Source: JBKECO01 sp047974745 (GTDB lineage Bacteria; Bacillota; Clostridia; Lachnospirales; Lachnospiraceae). From it: DNA of 11,263 nt. The position numbers and the translations under genes are program-made. The stretch is from contig JBKECO010000030.1 in assembly GCA_047974745.1 (NCBI GenBank), positions 1 to 11,263 of the forward strand, written 5' to 3'. Below the pieces are notes generated by a model that was not told the DNA's origin, did not search any database, and saw only the letters and a list, made by a program, of their open reading frames with translations. Shown piece by piece: positions 1 through 6,202 of the stretch. The first letter of the stretch is position 1. The number at the start of each line of letters is the position of its first letter.

Positions 1-57
1 ATGGAAGATTTTATAGCAGATGAATATTATTCAATTCCATGGATAGAGGAGGATTAA
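1..57 (+). CDS. C-terminal end of an unidentified upstream gene (partial)
   Basis: Bases 1-57 read as 18 codons followed by TAA. The peptide is acidic and aromatic (it ends PWIEED). The ATG at base 1 is probably an internal methionine, because the window begins there and no ribosome binding site can be seen. The strong GAGGAGG site of the next gene lies inside these last codons, so the two genes are tightly coupled. DUF6933 genes are often found beside a plasmid pRiA4b ORF-3-like gene, so this could be that partner, but 18 residues are too few to identify the family. Confidence 0.5.
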   Translation: MEDFIADEYYSIPWIEED

Positions 58-63
58 CATTTC

Positions 64-591
64 ATGATTATATATTGCTCAAAGGCATTACAGACAGCAC
101 TAAAACTAAGTAAGACAGATTTTGCTTCACCAGAGCAGTTAACAAAAGAGGACAATCCATTTTATGCGTGGCATGGACATATTGCAAAGGTGGATGGTCG
201 TAATACCATAGTTCTTATGAATGACAAAACCATGTATTGCTTGCTGTTTAGAAATAAACTACCAAGAAATAAGGATAAGTTTGCAGAACTTGTGATGGAA
301 GCACTTCCATACACTTTTGAGGTAGGTAACGTTAATAGCGAAGAAATAACCACTTATATGAGTAGTGTAGATAGTTTTGTTTTTGCAGAAAAAGCTGATA
401 GACAAATAACAGGAAATATCACTCGTATGATTTTAGATATGGGTTATCGTTGGGAATATGCATGGAGAGAGGGCGAGACAATTCAGGCATATGAGGCATA
501 CGAACAAAATCGTCTTCTAAGAAAAATAGGAAAAGACTACATTGTTCCCTTTGAAGAAATGTTAAATGCCTTATGTGAAATTCACGAATAA
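64..591 (+). CDS. DUF6933-like hypothetical protein
   Basis: A 175-residue protein with a well-formed start: AGGAGG at 47-52 lies 11 bases before the ATG. The N-terminus (MIIYCSKALQ) and the run of hydrophobic strands followed by a charged helical second half resemble the DUF6933 family, a domain of unknown function. There is no signal peptide or membrane segment, so it is probably cytoplasmic. No catalytic motif is evident. It starts 6 bases after the stop of the preceding gene and ends 21 bases before the recombinase start, so all three are probably cotranscribed as the terminal module of an integrative element. The family assignment is from memory of the N-terminal motif and context and is moderately sure; the function is unknown. 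Confidence 0.6.
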   Translation: MIIYCSKALQTALKLSKTDFASPEQLTKEDNPFYAWHGHIAKVDGRNTIVLMNDKTMYCLLFRNKLPRNKDKFAELVMEALPYTFEVGNVNSEEITTYMSSVDSFVFAEKADRQITGNITRMILDMGYRWEYAWREGETIQAYEAYEQNRLLRKIGKDYIVPFEEMLNALCEIHE

Positions 592-612
592 GAAAATGAA
601 GGAGGTATGCTG

Positions 613-2289
613 ATGAAGAAACAACTTAAATGCTACATCTATACCAGAGTATCCACATCCATGCAGGTAGAAGGATACAGTCTGGATGCTCAAAAGGATA
701 AATTGAAAAAATATGCAGATTATCAGGATATGTTGATTGCTGGTGAATATTCTGATGAAGGTAAGTCTGGCAAAAGTGTAGAAGGAAGACCTGAGTTTCA
801 GCAGATGCTTTGTGATATTGAAAGTGGTAAGGATAAGGTAGACTTTGTTCTTGTCTTTAAGCTATCTCGTTTTGGAAGAAATGCGGCTGATGTTTTAAGC
901 TCCTTGCAGAGAATGCAGGATTTTGGTGTGAATCTGATATGTGTGGAAGACGGCATAGATAGCTCAAAAGATGCAGGAAAATTAATGATTTCAGTATTGT
1001 CAGCGGTAGCTGAAATTGAACGAGAAAATATCCTTGTTCAGACAATGGAAGGACGCAGACAGAAAGCAAGAGAAGGTAAATGGAACGGTGGATTTGCTCC
1101 ATACGGTTATAAACTGGTAGATGGGGAATTACAGATAGCAGAAGATGAAGCTCCTATTATCCGTCTGATCTTTGATAAATTTGTTAATACAACCATGGGG
1201 ATTGGAGCAATCGCTGTATTCCTTAATCAAAATGGCTACCGTAAAAAAATTAGACAAAACAACACCATGGAGTCTTTTTCTTCTTCTTTCATCAAAGGAG
1301 TATTGGACAATCCAATCTATTGTGGCAAGCTTGCTTTTGGCAGACGAAAGAATGAGAAAATTGCGGGAACCCGCAATGAATATCATGTGGTAAAGCAGGA
1401 TTCTTATCTAATCAGTGAGGGAATCCATGATGAAATTATTTCAGAGGAAGACTGGAATCTGGCACAGAAAAAACGTCAGGAAACTGGAGTAGGGAATGAG
1501 AAGGTGCATAGTCTTGAACATGAGCATATTTTATCTGGGATTGTAAAATGTCCGATTTGTGGAAGTGGTATGTATGGAAATGTCAATCGTAAGAAACGTA
1601 AAGATGGAACCTTATATAAGGACTATTTTTATTATGCCTGTAAACATAGAACATTCATTGATGGTCATCACTGCACTTACAAAAAGCAGTGGAATGAAGA
1701 TAAGGTAAATGATGCGGTAGCTGAGATTATTGGAAAGCTGGTAAATAATCCAAAGTTTGAGAATGAAATCAGGACGAAAATTGGCAATAGTCTGGATACA
1801 AAAGATTTGGAGAAAGAGCATACAAATTTGATGGAACAGCTGAAACAGTTGCAAGGTGCAAAAAATAAACTTGCTTCACAGATGGATCATTTATCGGTAT
1901 CGGATAAACATTATGATAAAAAGTATCAGGATATGCAGGAACGCATGGATGGACTTTACGATGAAATGGATGCTTTAGAACTGTCTATTGAGGAAGTTGA
2001 AAATCGTTTATTCAACATCAAGCAACAGAAAATTTCTGGCGACAACGTATATCAATTCCTTTTGTATTTTGATAAACTTTATGATAAGATGACCGATGGA
2101 GAGAAAAAGGAATTTGTAAAAAGCTTTGTTGAAGAAGTACATCTATATGAGAAAGAGCAGGAAGAGGGCAGATTCTTAAAGCGTATCAAGTTTAAATTTC
2201 CTGTATTTTTCAACGGAGCAGAGACTAGGGAACTTGATTGGGACAATGAAAGTACCGTTGAGACGGTTATTCTATTGTCCCAACAATAA
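613..2289 (+). CDS. Large serine recombinase (TnpX/integrase type)
   Basis: A 558-residue site-specific recombinase of the large serine family, which excises and integrates mobile elements through a covalent Ser-DNA intermediate. The N-terminal resolvase domain (about 7-150) has YTRVST with the expected nucleophile Ser14, the KLSRFGRN arginine motif and an ERENI helix. A recombinase domain follows (about 160-290). A zinc ribbon has Cys313, Cys316, Cys343 and Cys354. A long charged coiled coil (about 395-475) precedes a C-terminal strand region. I chose ATG 613 over the in-frame ATG 607 because GGAGGT at 601-606 directly abuts 607 but is 6 bases from 613. The protein ends VETVILLSQQ, matching the RlmD sequence immediately upstream of the rlmD tail that continues in frame after the stop. 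This places the gene at the element end and suggests rlmD as integration target. All catalytic and zinc-binding residues look intact. Confidence 0.95.
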   Translation: MKKQLKCYIYTRVSTSMQVEGYSLDAQKDKLKKYADYQDMLIAGEYSDEGKSGKSVEGRPEFQQMLCDIESGKDKVDFVLVFKLSRFGRNAADVLSSLQRMQDFGVNLICVEDGIDSSKDAGKLMISVLSAVAEIERENILVQTMEGRRQKAREGKWNGGFAPYGYKLVDGELQIAEDEAPIIRLIFDKFVNTTMGIGAIAVFLNQNGYRKKIRQNNTMESFSSSFIKGVLDNPIYCGKLAFGRRKNEKIAGTRNEYHVVKQDSYLISEGIHDEIISEEDWNLAQKKRQETGVGNEKVHSLEHEHILSGIVKCPICGSGMYGNVNRKKRKDGTLYKDYFYYACKHRTFIDGHHCTYKKQWNEDKVNDAVAEIIGKLVNNPKFENEIRTKIGNSLDTKDLEKEHTNLMEQLKQLQGAKNKLASQMDHLSVSDKHYDKKYQDMQERMDGLYDEMDALELSIEEVENRLFNIKQQKISGDNVYQFLLYFDKLYDKMTDGEKKEFVKSFVEEVHLYEKEQEEGRFLKRIKFKFPVFFNGAETRELDWDNESTVETVILLSQQ

Positions 2290-2290
2290 C
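2254..2290 (+). other. Probable attachment-site junction (attR-like) of the rlmD-targeting element
   Basis: The last recombinase codons (T-V-E-T-V-I-L-L-S-Q-Q) correspond to the conserved RlmD motif VETVxLLS. The rlmD tail then resumes in the same reading frame directly after the TAA at 2287-2289. Large serine recombinases of Clostridia are known to insert at the 3' end of rumA/rlmD, so the crossover core should lie within these bases. The exact core dinucleotide cannot be fixed without the other junction. Confidence 0.65.
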
Positions 2291-2480
2291 CGAGTGATAG
2301 GATTGAAGATGATCTGGATTTGGATGAGTTGGATGCAACTAGTGTGGAGACAAAAACTACTTATGTGGTGATAAAGAATTATGAGTTGAAGGAGCATGGA
2401 TTGAAGGTATCTACTCTTTATATTTCACAGGTAAAAAGAAAATGTAAAGAGTAGGTTGGAGAGAGTTTTAACAAGCTGTA
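2290..2480 (+). pseudogene. rlmD: Remnant of the 3' end of rlmD (23S rRNA uracil-C5-methyltransferase)
   Basis: Reading in the recombinase frame after its stop gives PSDRI, then DDLDLDELDAT, KNYELKEHGLKVSTLYIS and QVKRKC. These match the accessory C-terminal tail seen on clostridial RlmD/RumA proteins (DLDELD...LKVSxLYIAQVKxKCG). The frame reaches TAG at 2452-2454, then continues with VGESFNK, which fits the next family motif (IEVGENYNK), and meets TAA at 2479-2481. The catalytic methyltransferase domain is absent from the window. What is visible is therefore a truncated, decayed tail separated from its gene by the inserted element. The assignment rests on motif recognition and is fairly secure; whether another intact rlmD copy exists cannot be seen. 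Confidence 0.75.
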
Positions 2481-2510
2481 ATGAAAATATGTATTTGACG
2501 GAGGAAAGGT

Positions 2511-2951
2511 ATGCAAATAATAAAGGCGCAATCTGACAAATATGATACGATAAAACGAATTACACATAAAACAATTTCAGAAATTTAACCTTATTATTAT
2601 GCTAGAGGTGTGGTTGATATCTTCCTCGCGCATCACAGCTATGAAAATATTATGAAAGACATACTTGCGGGAATTGTTTATCTAATATTGGATAGAGAAG
2701 GAGCAATCGGAACAGTAACAATTAAAGAGAATGAAATATGCAGATTATTTGTGGTGCCTAACGATCAACATAAAGGATTTGGTAGACAACTACTTAATTT
2801 TGTAGAAAATATGATTGCAGAGGAGTATATGGAAATATATTTAGATTCCTCTTTACCCACAAAAAGTACCTATCTGAAAAGAGGATATGTGGTTGTTGAA
2901 TCACACAAAATTATTGCTGGAAACGGAGACGTGCTTTGCCATGGTAAGTGA
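2511..2951 (+). pseudogene. GNAT-family N-acetyltransferase, interrupted by one in-frame stop
   Basis: GGAGG at 2500-2504 lies 6 bases before ATG 2511, and 25 codons follow (ending THKTISEI) before TAA at 2586-2588. The same frame continues with PYYYARGVVDIF and a full acetyltransferase fold to the TGA at 2949-2951. Related proteins have a tyrosine (EIYP) where the TAA stands, so a single base change explains the stop. The core has the acetyl-CoA-binding motif A (LFVVPNDQHKGFGRQLLNF, the Q/RxxGxG/A pattern) and ends with a YLKRGY motif, as in small GNAT enzymes of about 145 residues that acetylate an amine. The substrate is unknown. The GTG at 2610 could in principle restart translation, but the product would lack the first strand and helix and there is no ribosome binding site there. 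The end overlaps the VanZ-like gene by 11 bases. Confidence 0.8.
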
Positions 2952-3468
2952 TAATAAAAGAACGGCAAAACAACATGTGGCTAATATAGTAATGTTTGCT
3001 CTCTATTTGATCTTTCTTATTTGGGCGATATTGTGGAAGTGCCGTGTGCCATTTGTCGGTGGAATGGAGCGCATCATTAATTTGATCCCATTTAGCGGAA
3101 GTGCAGGTTATGAAAAACTTTTTAATGTTGTGCTTTTTGTACCCTTGGGATTTTACATTGCGTCGATTGCAAAAAAACACGGTGTGATGAAACGAATTCT
3201 TACAGTTTTTGCTGTAAGCCTAGTATTTGAGATTTTGCAGTATACAATGGCAATTGGAAGCAGCGATACAACAGACTTGATTCTGAACACACTTGGCGGG
3301 GTCTTGGGGATTGTCGGATTTTTCTTTCTCAAAAAACTGTCTGGCAAGCACATGAATAAGGTGGTGCTAATAGTAGGTGGACTTACCACAACGGTCGTGC
3401 TGTATTGCACGATTTCATTTATTGTGTTTGGAATGCTCTATATCGGGCGCATAACATTCAGACTGTAA
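2941..3468 (+). CDS. VanZ-family membrane protein
   Basis: A 175-residue membrane protein. Hydrophobic segments lie at about 14-32, 60-78, 84-102, 113-131 and 139-163. The VanZ-family signature is clear: NLIPF near residue 47, NVVLFVPLGFY near 62, then FEILQY and GSSDTTDLILNTLGG with the conserved Asp/Asn. VanZ itself gives low-level teicoplanin resistance, but most family members have no proven role, so no resistance should be assumed. I chose ATG 2941, which overlaps the GNAT frame by 11 bases and has GGAG about 11 bases upstream. A longer in-frame start at 2887 would add residues that are merely the GNAT gene read in another frame. The overlap implies translation coupled to the acetyltransferase gene, so the nonsense codon there may lower its expression. 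Confidence 0.88.
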   Translation: MVSDNKRTAKQHVANIVMFALYLIFLIWAILWKCRVPFVGGMERIINLIPFSGSAGYEKLFNVVLFVPLGFYIASIAKKHGVMKRILTVFAVSLVFEILQYTMAIGSSDTTDLILNTLGGVLGIVGFFFLKKLSGKHMNKVVLIVGGLTTTVVLYCTISFIVFGMLYIGRITFRL

Positions 3469-3545
3469 AACCTACAATTTGATAAAGCAAAAATCAAGAA
3501 TAATAGCTTTCGAAGACCTAAAATGCTATATCCAATCAGAACTGG

Positions 3546-4076
3546 TTAGCAAGTGAATTGGCAGATCAAACTGGCCATAGTTTCAGGGGATTCTGGAGTA
3601 TCGTTTTTTATCCACTCCATCAATACCTGATGAAGGCCGCCGGAGTCAAACCGAGCCAGATAAGACTTATATTCTGGCTTACTTTTGCTTTCTATGTTGC
3701 GAAAAAAATGGAATAAAGAGGCGCTTAATTTGTATTCAAAAAGGTATAGAATATCTGCCTTGATCAGAATATTAAGAAAGTCCTTTTTTTGATAAAAGAA
3801 ACTAAAAAATTCAAATAGAACTACTTGTTTTGACGGAGAAGCAACATGCTTAAATTTATTGAAGAACTCTATGGACATATCATCTAGATAGAAAGAAATG
3901 ATATCTTCTTTTGTTTCATAATTACGATAAAATGCCATCCTGGAAACCCCAGCAAGCTTTGTAATCTCCGTGATGCTGATTTCTTGAAAGGAGTGTGTTT
4001 CCAATAGTTTTAAGAGTGCTGTGATAATACTTTCTTTGGTTATAAATTTTTGTGTCTCGGTGTATGTGTTATGCAT
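3546..4076 (-). CDS. TetR/AcrR-family transcriptional regulator
   Basis: A 176-residue repressor-type regulator. The N-terminal helix-turn-helix (about 13-60) has ISITEITKLAGVSRMAFYRNY followed by TKEDI, the usual TetR pattern. The C-terminal ligand domain includes SGGLHQVLMEWI and SPETMASLI, resembling the TetR_C_8 (DhaS-like) type. I chose the ATG read from 4076 because GAGGA lies 7 bases upstream; the frame extends 33 codons further but through the promoter and operator region. It is divergent from the SDR reductase gene, and the shared 144-base intergenic region contains a palindrome overlapping its -35 box, which suggests autorepression and control of the reductase. The ligand is unknown. 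The C-terminus is slightly short for the family but no lesion is visible. Confidence 0.88.
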   Translation of the reverse strand: MHNTYTETQKFITKESIITALLKLLETHSFQEISITEITKLAGVSRMAFYRNYETKEDIISFYLDDMSIEFFNKFKHVASPSKQVVLFEFFSFFYQKKDFLNILIKADILYLFEYKLSASLFHFFRNIESKSKPEYKSYLARFDSGGLHQVLMEWIKNDTPESPETMASLICQFTC

Positions 4077-4116
4077 TACAATTTCCTCGCTTATGTAACA
4101 GATGGGTTCTATGTGA

Positions 4117-4145
4117 TTGACAATATCATTTTTGAAGTATACTAT
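4117..4145 (+). promoter_or_regulatory. Predicted promoter of the SDR reductase gene
   Basis: TTGACA at 4117-4122 and TACTAT at 4140-4145 are separated by 17 bases, a near-consensus sigma-A promoter. Transcription would begin near 4152, just before the palindrome at 4158-4171. It faces the SDR gene starting at 4221. Confidence 0.65.
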
Positions 4146-4164
4146 TTGTTCGAATGAGTTACAA
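4136..4164 (-). promoter_or_regulatory. Predicted promoter of the tetR-family gene
   Basis: On the minus strand, TTGTAA (plus-strand 4159-4164) and TATACT (4136-4141) are spaced by 17 bases. The -35 box lies inside the palindrome at 4158-4171, and the -10 box overlaps the -10 of the opposing promoter by two bases. Confidence 0.55.
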
Positions 4165-4171
4165 GTGTAAC
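4158..4171. promoter_or_regulatory. Predicted TetR operator palindrome
   Basis: GTTACA and TGTAAC form a perfect 6-base inverted repeat around AG. It lies over the predicted -35 box of the regulator gene and at about +6 to +20 of the SDR promoter, so a bound dimer could block both. The ligand and the binding itself are inferred. Confidence 0.6.
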
Positions 4172-4220
4172 ACAAGAAAATGGAGAATCATTTGATTTAA
4201 AAGTGAATAGGAGAGTTGCA

Positions 4221-5157
4221 ATGAATCAGAAAGTATTTGTCACTGGCGGAAATGGTTTTTTGGGATTGCATATTATTTTGCAATTATTACAAAAAGGATA
4301 TGCAGTAAAAACATCAGTTCGAAAGTTGAAAAGCAAGGAACAGATCATCTCCGTACTAACTAAGCATGGGATAGACAATTTCGATCATTTGGAATTTGTA
4401 GAAGCAGACCTATTGAGTGATTCTAATTGGGTAGAAGCACTGCAGGGATGTAAATATGTGTTAAGTGTGGCATCACCGGTATTTATGAAAACTCAATATG
4501 GATGAAAACGAAGCAATACGACCCGCAACAGAAGGTATACTTCGTATTTTAAAGGCGGCAAATAGTGCAGGTATAAAGCGTGTCGTCATGACATCGAATT
4601 TTGGAGCAGTGGGATTTAGTAAAAGAAAAGGATCTGGGATAACGTCAGAAAAGGACTGGACAGATCCAATGGATAAGGGGATATCGATTTATGAAAAGTC
4701 CAAGCTGATGGCAGAACAGGCCGCCTGGGAATTTGTTCGGAGTGAAGACAATCGGCTAGAGTTTACCACCATTAATCCAGTAGCAATCCTTGAACCTGCA
4801 CTTAGTAATCACATTTCTGGAAGCTTTGTTTTATTTGATATGATATTGTCTGGGAAGCCATATCCGGATTTACCATTAAATATTGTAGATGTTCGTGATG
4901 TTGCAGATTTACATATCCGGGCAATGATGAAACCAAAAGCGAGTGGGGAACGGTTTATTGCAACTGCTGATGGACAGATATCCATGTCTGAAATGGCACG
5001 TATAATTCAAGAAGAATTTGTCTATATGATGGGTATCAATCGTAATATTGATAATAGTAAAGCAAAGGAACTACTAGGATGGAACTCGAACCTAGATAAT
5101 CGTATGATTATTGTCGAGTCAATAAAAAGTCTCATCGCTTATAAAATCATAGAATAA
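4221..5157 (+). pseudogene. Extended-SDR NAD(P)-dependent reductase (epimerase/DFR-like), frameshifted
   Basis: The N-terminal part has the Rossmann fingerprint TGGNGFLG (residues 8-15), then EADL and SVASPV, typical of dihydroflavonol-reductase-like/aldehyde-reductase extended SDRs. Its frame stops at TGA 4503-4505. The remainder continues one base out of frame from about 4498 (DENEAIRPATEGILRILKAA), with the active-site TSNFGAVGF and YEKSK motif (Tyr-x-x-x-Lys). A one-base insertion or equivalent indel near 4486-4500 explains the break. The second part also jumps from ARIIQEEF to MGINRN, where relatives have about 30-40 more residues, which suggests an internal deletion near 5020. AGGAGAG at 4209-4215 lies 5 bases before ATG 4221, so I chose that over GTG 4203. 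It is divergent from and probably controlled by the TetR-type gene. The frameshift could be a sequencing error, but the second lesion argues for decay. Confidence 0.8.
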
Positions 5158-5171
5158 GGGATGAGACTTTT
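5125..5171. terminator. Bidirectional rho-independent terminator
   Basis: AAAAGTCTCATC at 5125-5136 and GATGAGACTTTT at 5160-5171 form a perfect 12-base stem with a 23-base loop. A T-run follows the stem on both strands (TTTTCTCTT on plus, TTTTTATT on minus). The left arm lies inside the last codons of the SDR reading frame. It sits between the convergent SDR gene and the esterase end of the minus-strand operon and would stop transcription from both. Confidence 0.8.
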
Positions 5172-5223
5172 CTCTTGAAAATTTTCTGAGCTGGTTAGGG
5201 AATTTCTTGGATTATTTGTTCTG

Positions 5224-6180
5224 TTATGAGTTTTGAAACATGTTCTGCATAATAGTGACTCTATGTTTCAAAAGTTCTTGTATATATGGACTACTATGAT
5301 CTGCATCTGCTCCGTGATAAGATCCTTTAATGATGTTTAAGTCTGTGTCGACTCCAGCTTCTTTCAATTTTTGGGAGTAAGCGATTGCTTCATCACGCAA
5401 GCAATCGATTTCATGTGGCTCTACATATGCTTTTGGAAGTCCTGAGAAATTATCACATTTGTAAGGGACAGCATATTTACTCAGTGGGTTTTTACCATTT
5501 TTTAGATACAAACTCCAAATACTTTTATTCGAGTCAGATGGCCAGGCAGCATATTTGATTGTATTCATTGATTCAAAAGTGAAACTATTATCAACTACGG
5601 GATAAATCAACATTTGACCTGATAGTTTTATCAAATTCTGATCTCTTATTATATGTGATAGAGAAGCAGCTAAACAGCCGCCTGCACTATCCCCATATAA
5701 GATCAGCTTGTCTAAGTTGATATTTAATGATGATTTGTTGCTTATGAGGTATTTTAACGTATCATAGCAGTCTTGTAAGGGTGTTGGAAAAGGATGCCTT
5801 GGAAGAACTCTATATTCTGGTATAAATATTTTGCAATCCAGATGCTCAGCATAGAATGCTGCGTTGTTGAAAAAGACAGTTTGAATCGGACTTACAAATC
5901 CCCCACCGTGAAAGTATAGGATGGTTGGTTTGTTTTGTGTAGTTGTGTCTTTTTCGATGGTATAACAAATTATTTCAGTATCATCCTTACAAGGGATAGT
6001 AATTGAACTGAGTTTGAGCCCCTTGTGGATTTTATAGTTAGCAACTTCTTTCGATGCCTGCCGAAAACCAAATGACATCATAAATTGAACAAATTTACTA
6101 TTAAAGTCCACTGCAGGAGATGAGGGTGGTGCTTTTAGTTCGGGATGATAATTATAAAGTGGTGTTTTTTCTTTTTTCAT
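5224..6180 (-). CDS. Alpha/beta hydrolase, HSL-type esterase (operon gene 4)
   Basis: A 318-residue carboxylesterase/deacetylase of the hormone-sensitive-lipase group (alpha/beta hydrolase 3, family IV). The oxyanion motif HGGGF is at 91-95, the nucleophile elbow GDSAGG has Ser165, the acid is Asp259 in EIDCLRDEA, and the base is His289 in GSYHGADAD. All catalytic residues are present and the length is normal for the family. There is no signal peptide, so it acts in the cytoplasm. AGGAG lies 9 bases before the ATG. It is the last gene of the operon, 22 bases after the symporter, and its transcript would end at the hairpin at 5125-5171. Next to a sugar symporter and a GH2 glycosidase, its likely job is removal of acyl groups from an imported glycoside; the actual substrate is unknown. 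The protein is only distantly similar to the other esterase of the operon, so the two probably act on different esters. Confidence 0.9.
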   Translation of the reverse strand: MKKEKTPLYNYHPELKAPPSSPAVDFNSKFVQFMMSFGFRQASKEVANYKIHKGLKLSSITIPCKDDTEIICYTIEKDTTTQNKPTILYFHGGGFVSPIQTVFFNNAAFYAEHLDCKIFIPEYRVLPRHPFPTPLQDCYDTLKYLISNKSSLNINLDKLILYGDSAGGCLAASLSHIIRDQNLIKLSGQMLIYPVVDNSFTFESMNTIKYAAWPSDSNKSIWSLYLKNGKNPLSKYAVPYKCDNFSGLPKAYVEPHEIDCLRDEAIAYSQKLKEAGVDTDLNIIKGSYHGADADHSSPYIQELLKHRVTIMQNMFQNS

Positions 6181-6202
6181 GGGGTGCCACTCCTATCTTA
6201 GA

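Noticed and set aside
607..612. Two extra N-terminal codons for the recombinase (ATG at 607)
   Set aside because: GGAGGT ends at 606, leaving no spacing for initiation at 607; the ATG at 613 has a normal 6-base gap.
2610..2951. A separate 113-residue acetyltransferase starting at GTG 2610
   Set aside because: There is no ribosome binding site at 2610, and the same frame upstream has a proper start at 2511 and N-terminal GNAT-like sequence cut by one stop, so this is the back part of a pseudogene.
2941..3468. Glycopeptide resistance because of the VanZ-like protein
   Set aside because: No other van gene is present and VanZ-family proteins are common in genomes with no resistance; only the family can be claimed.
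4077..4175. A 33-residue N-terminal extension of the TetR-family protein
   Set aside because: It would run through the divergent promoters and operator; the ATG at 4076 has a good ribosome binding site and gives the usual family length.
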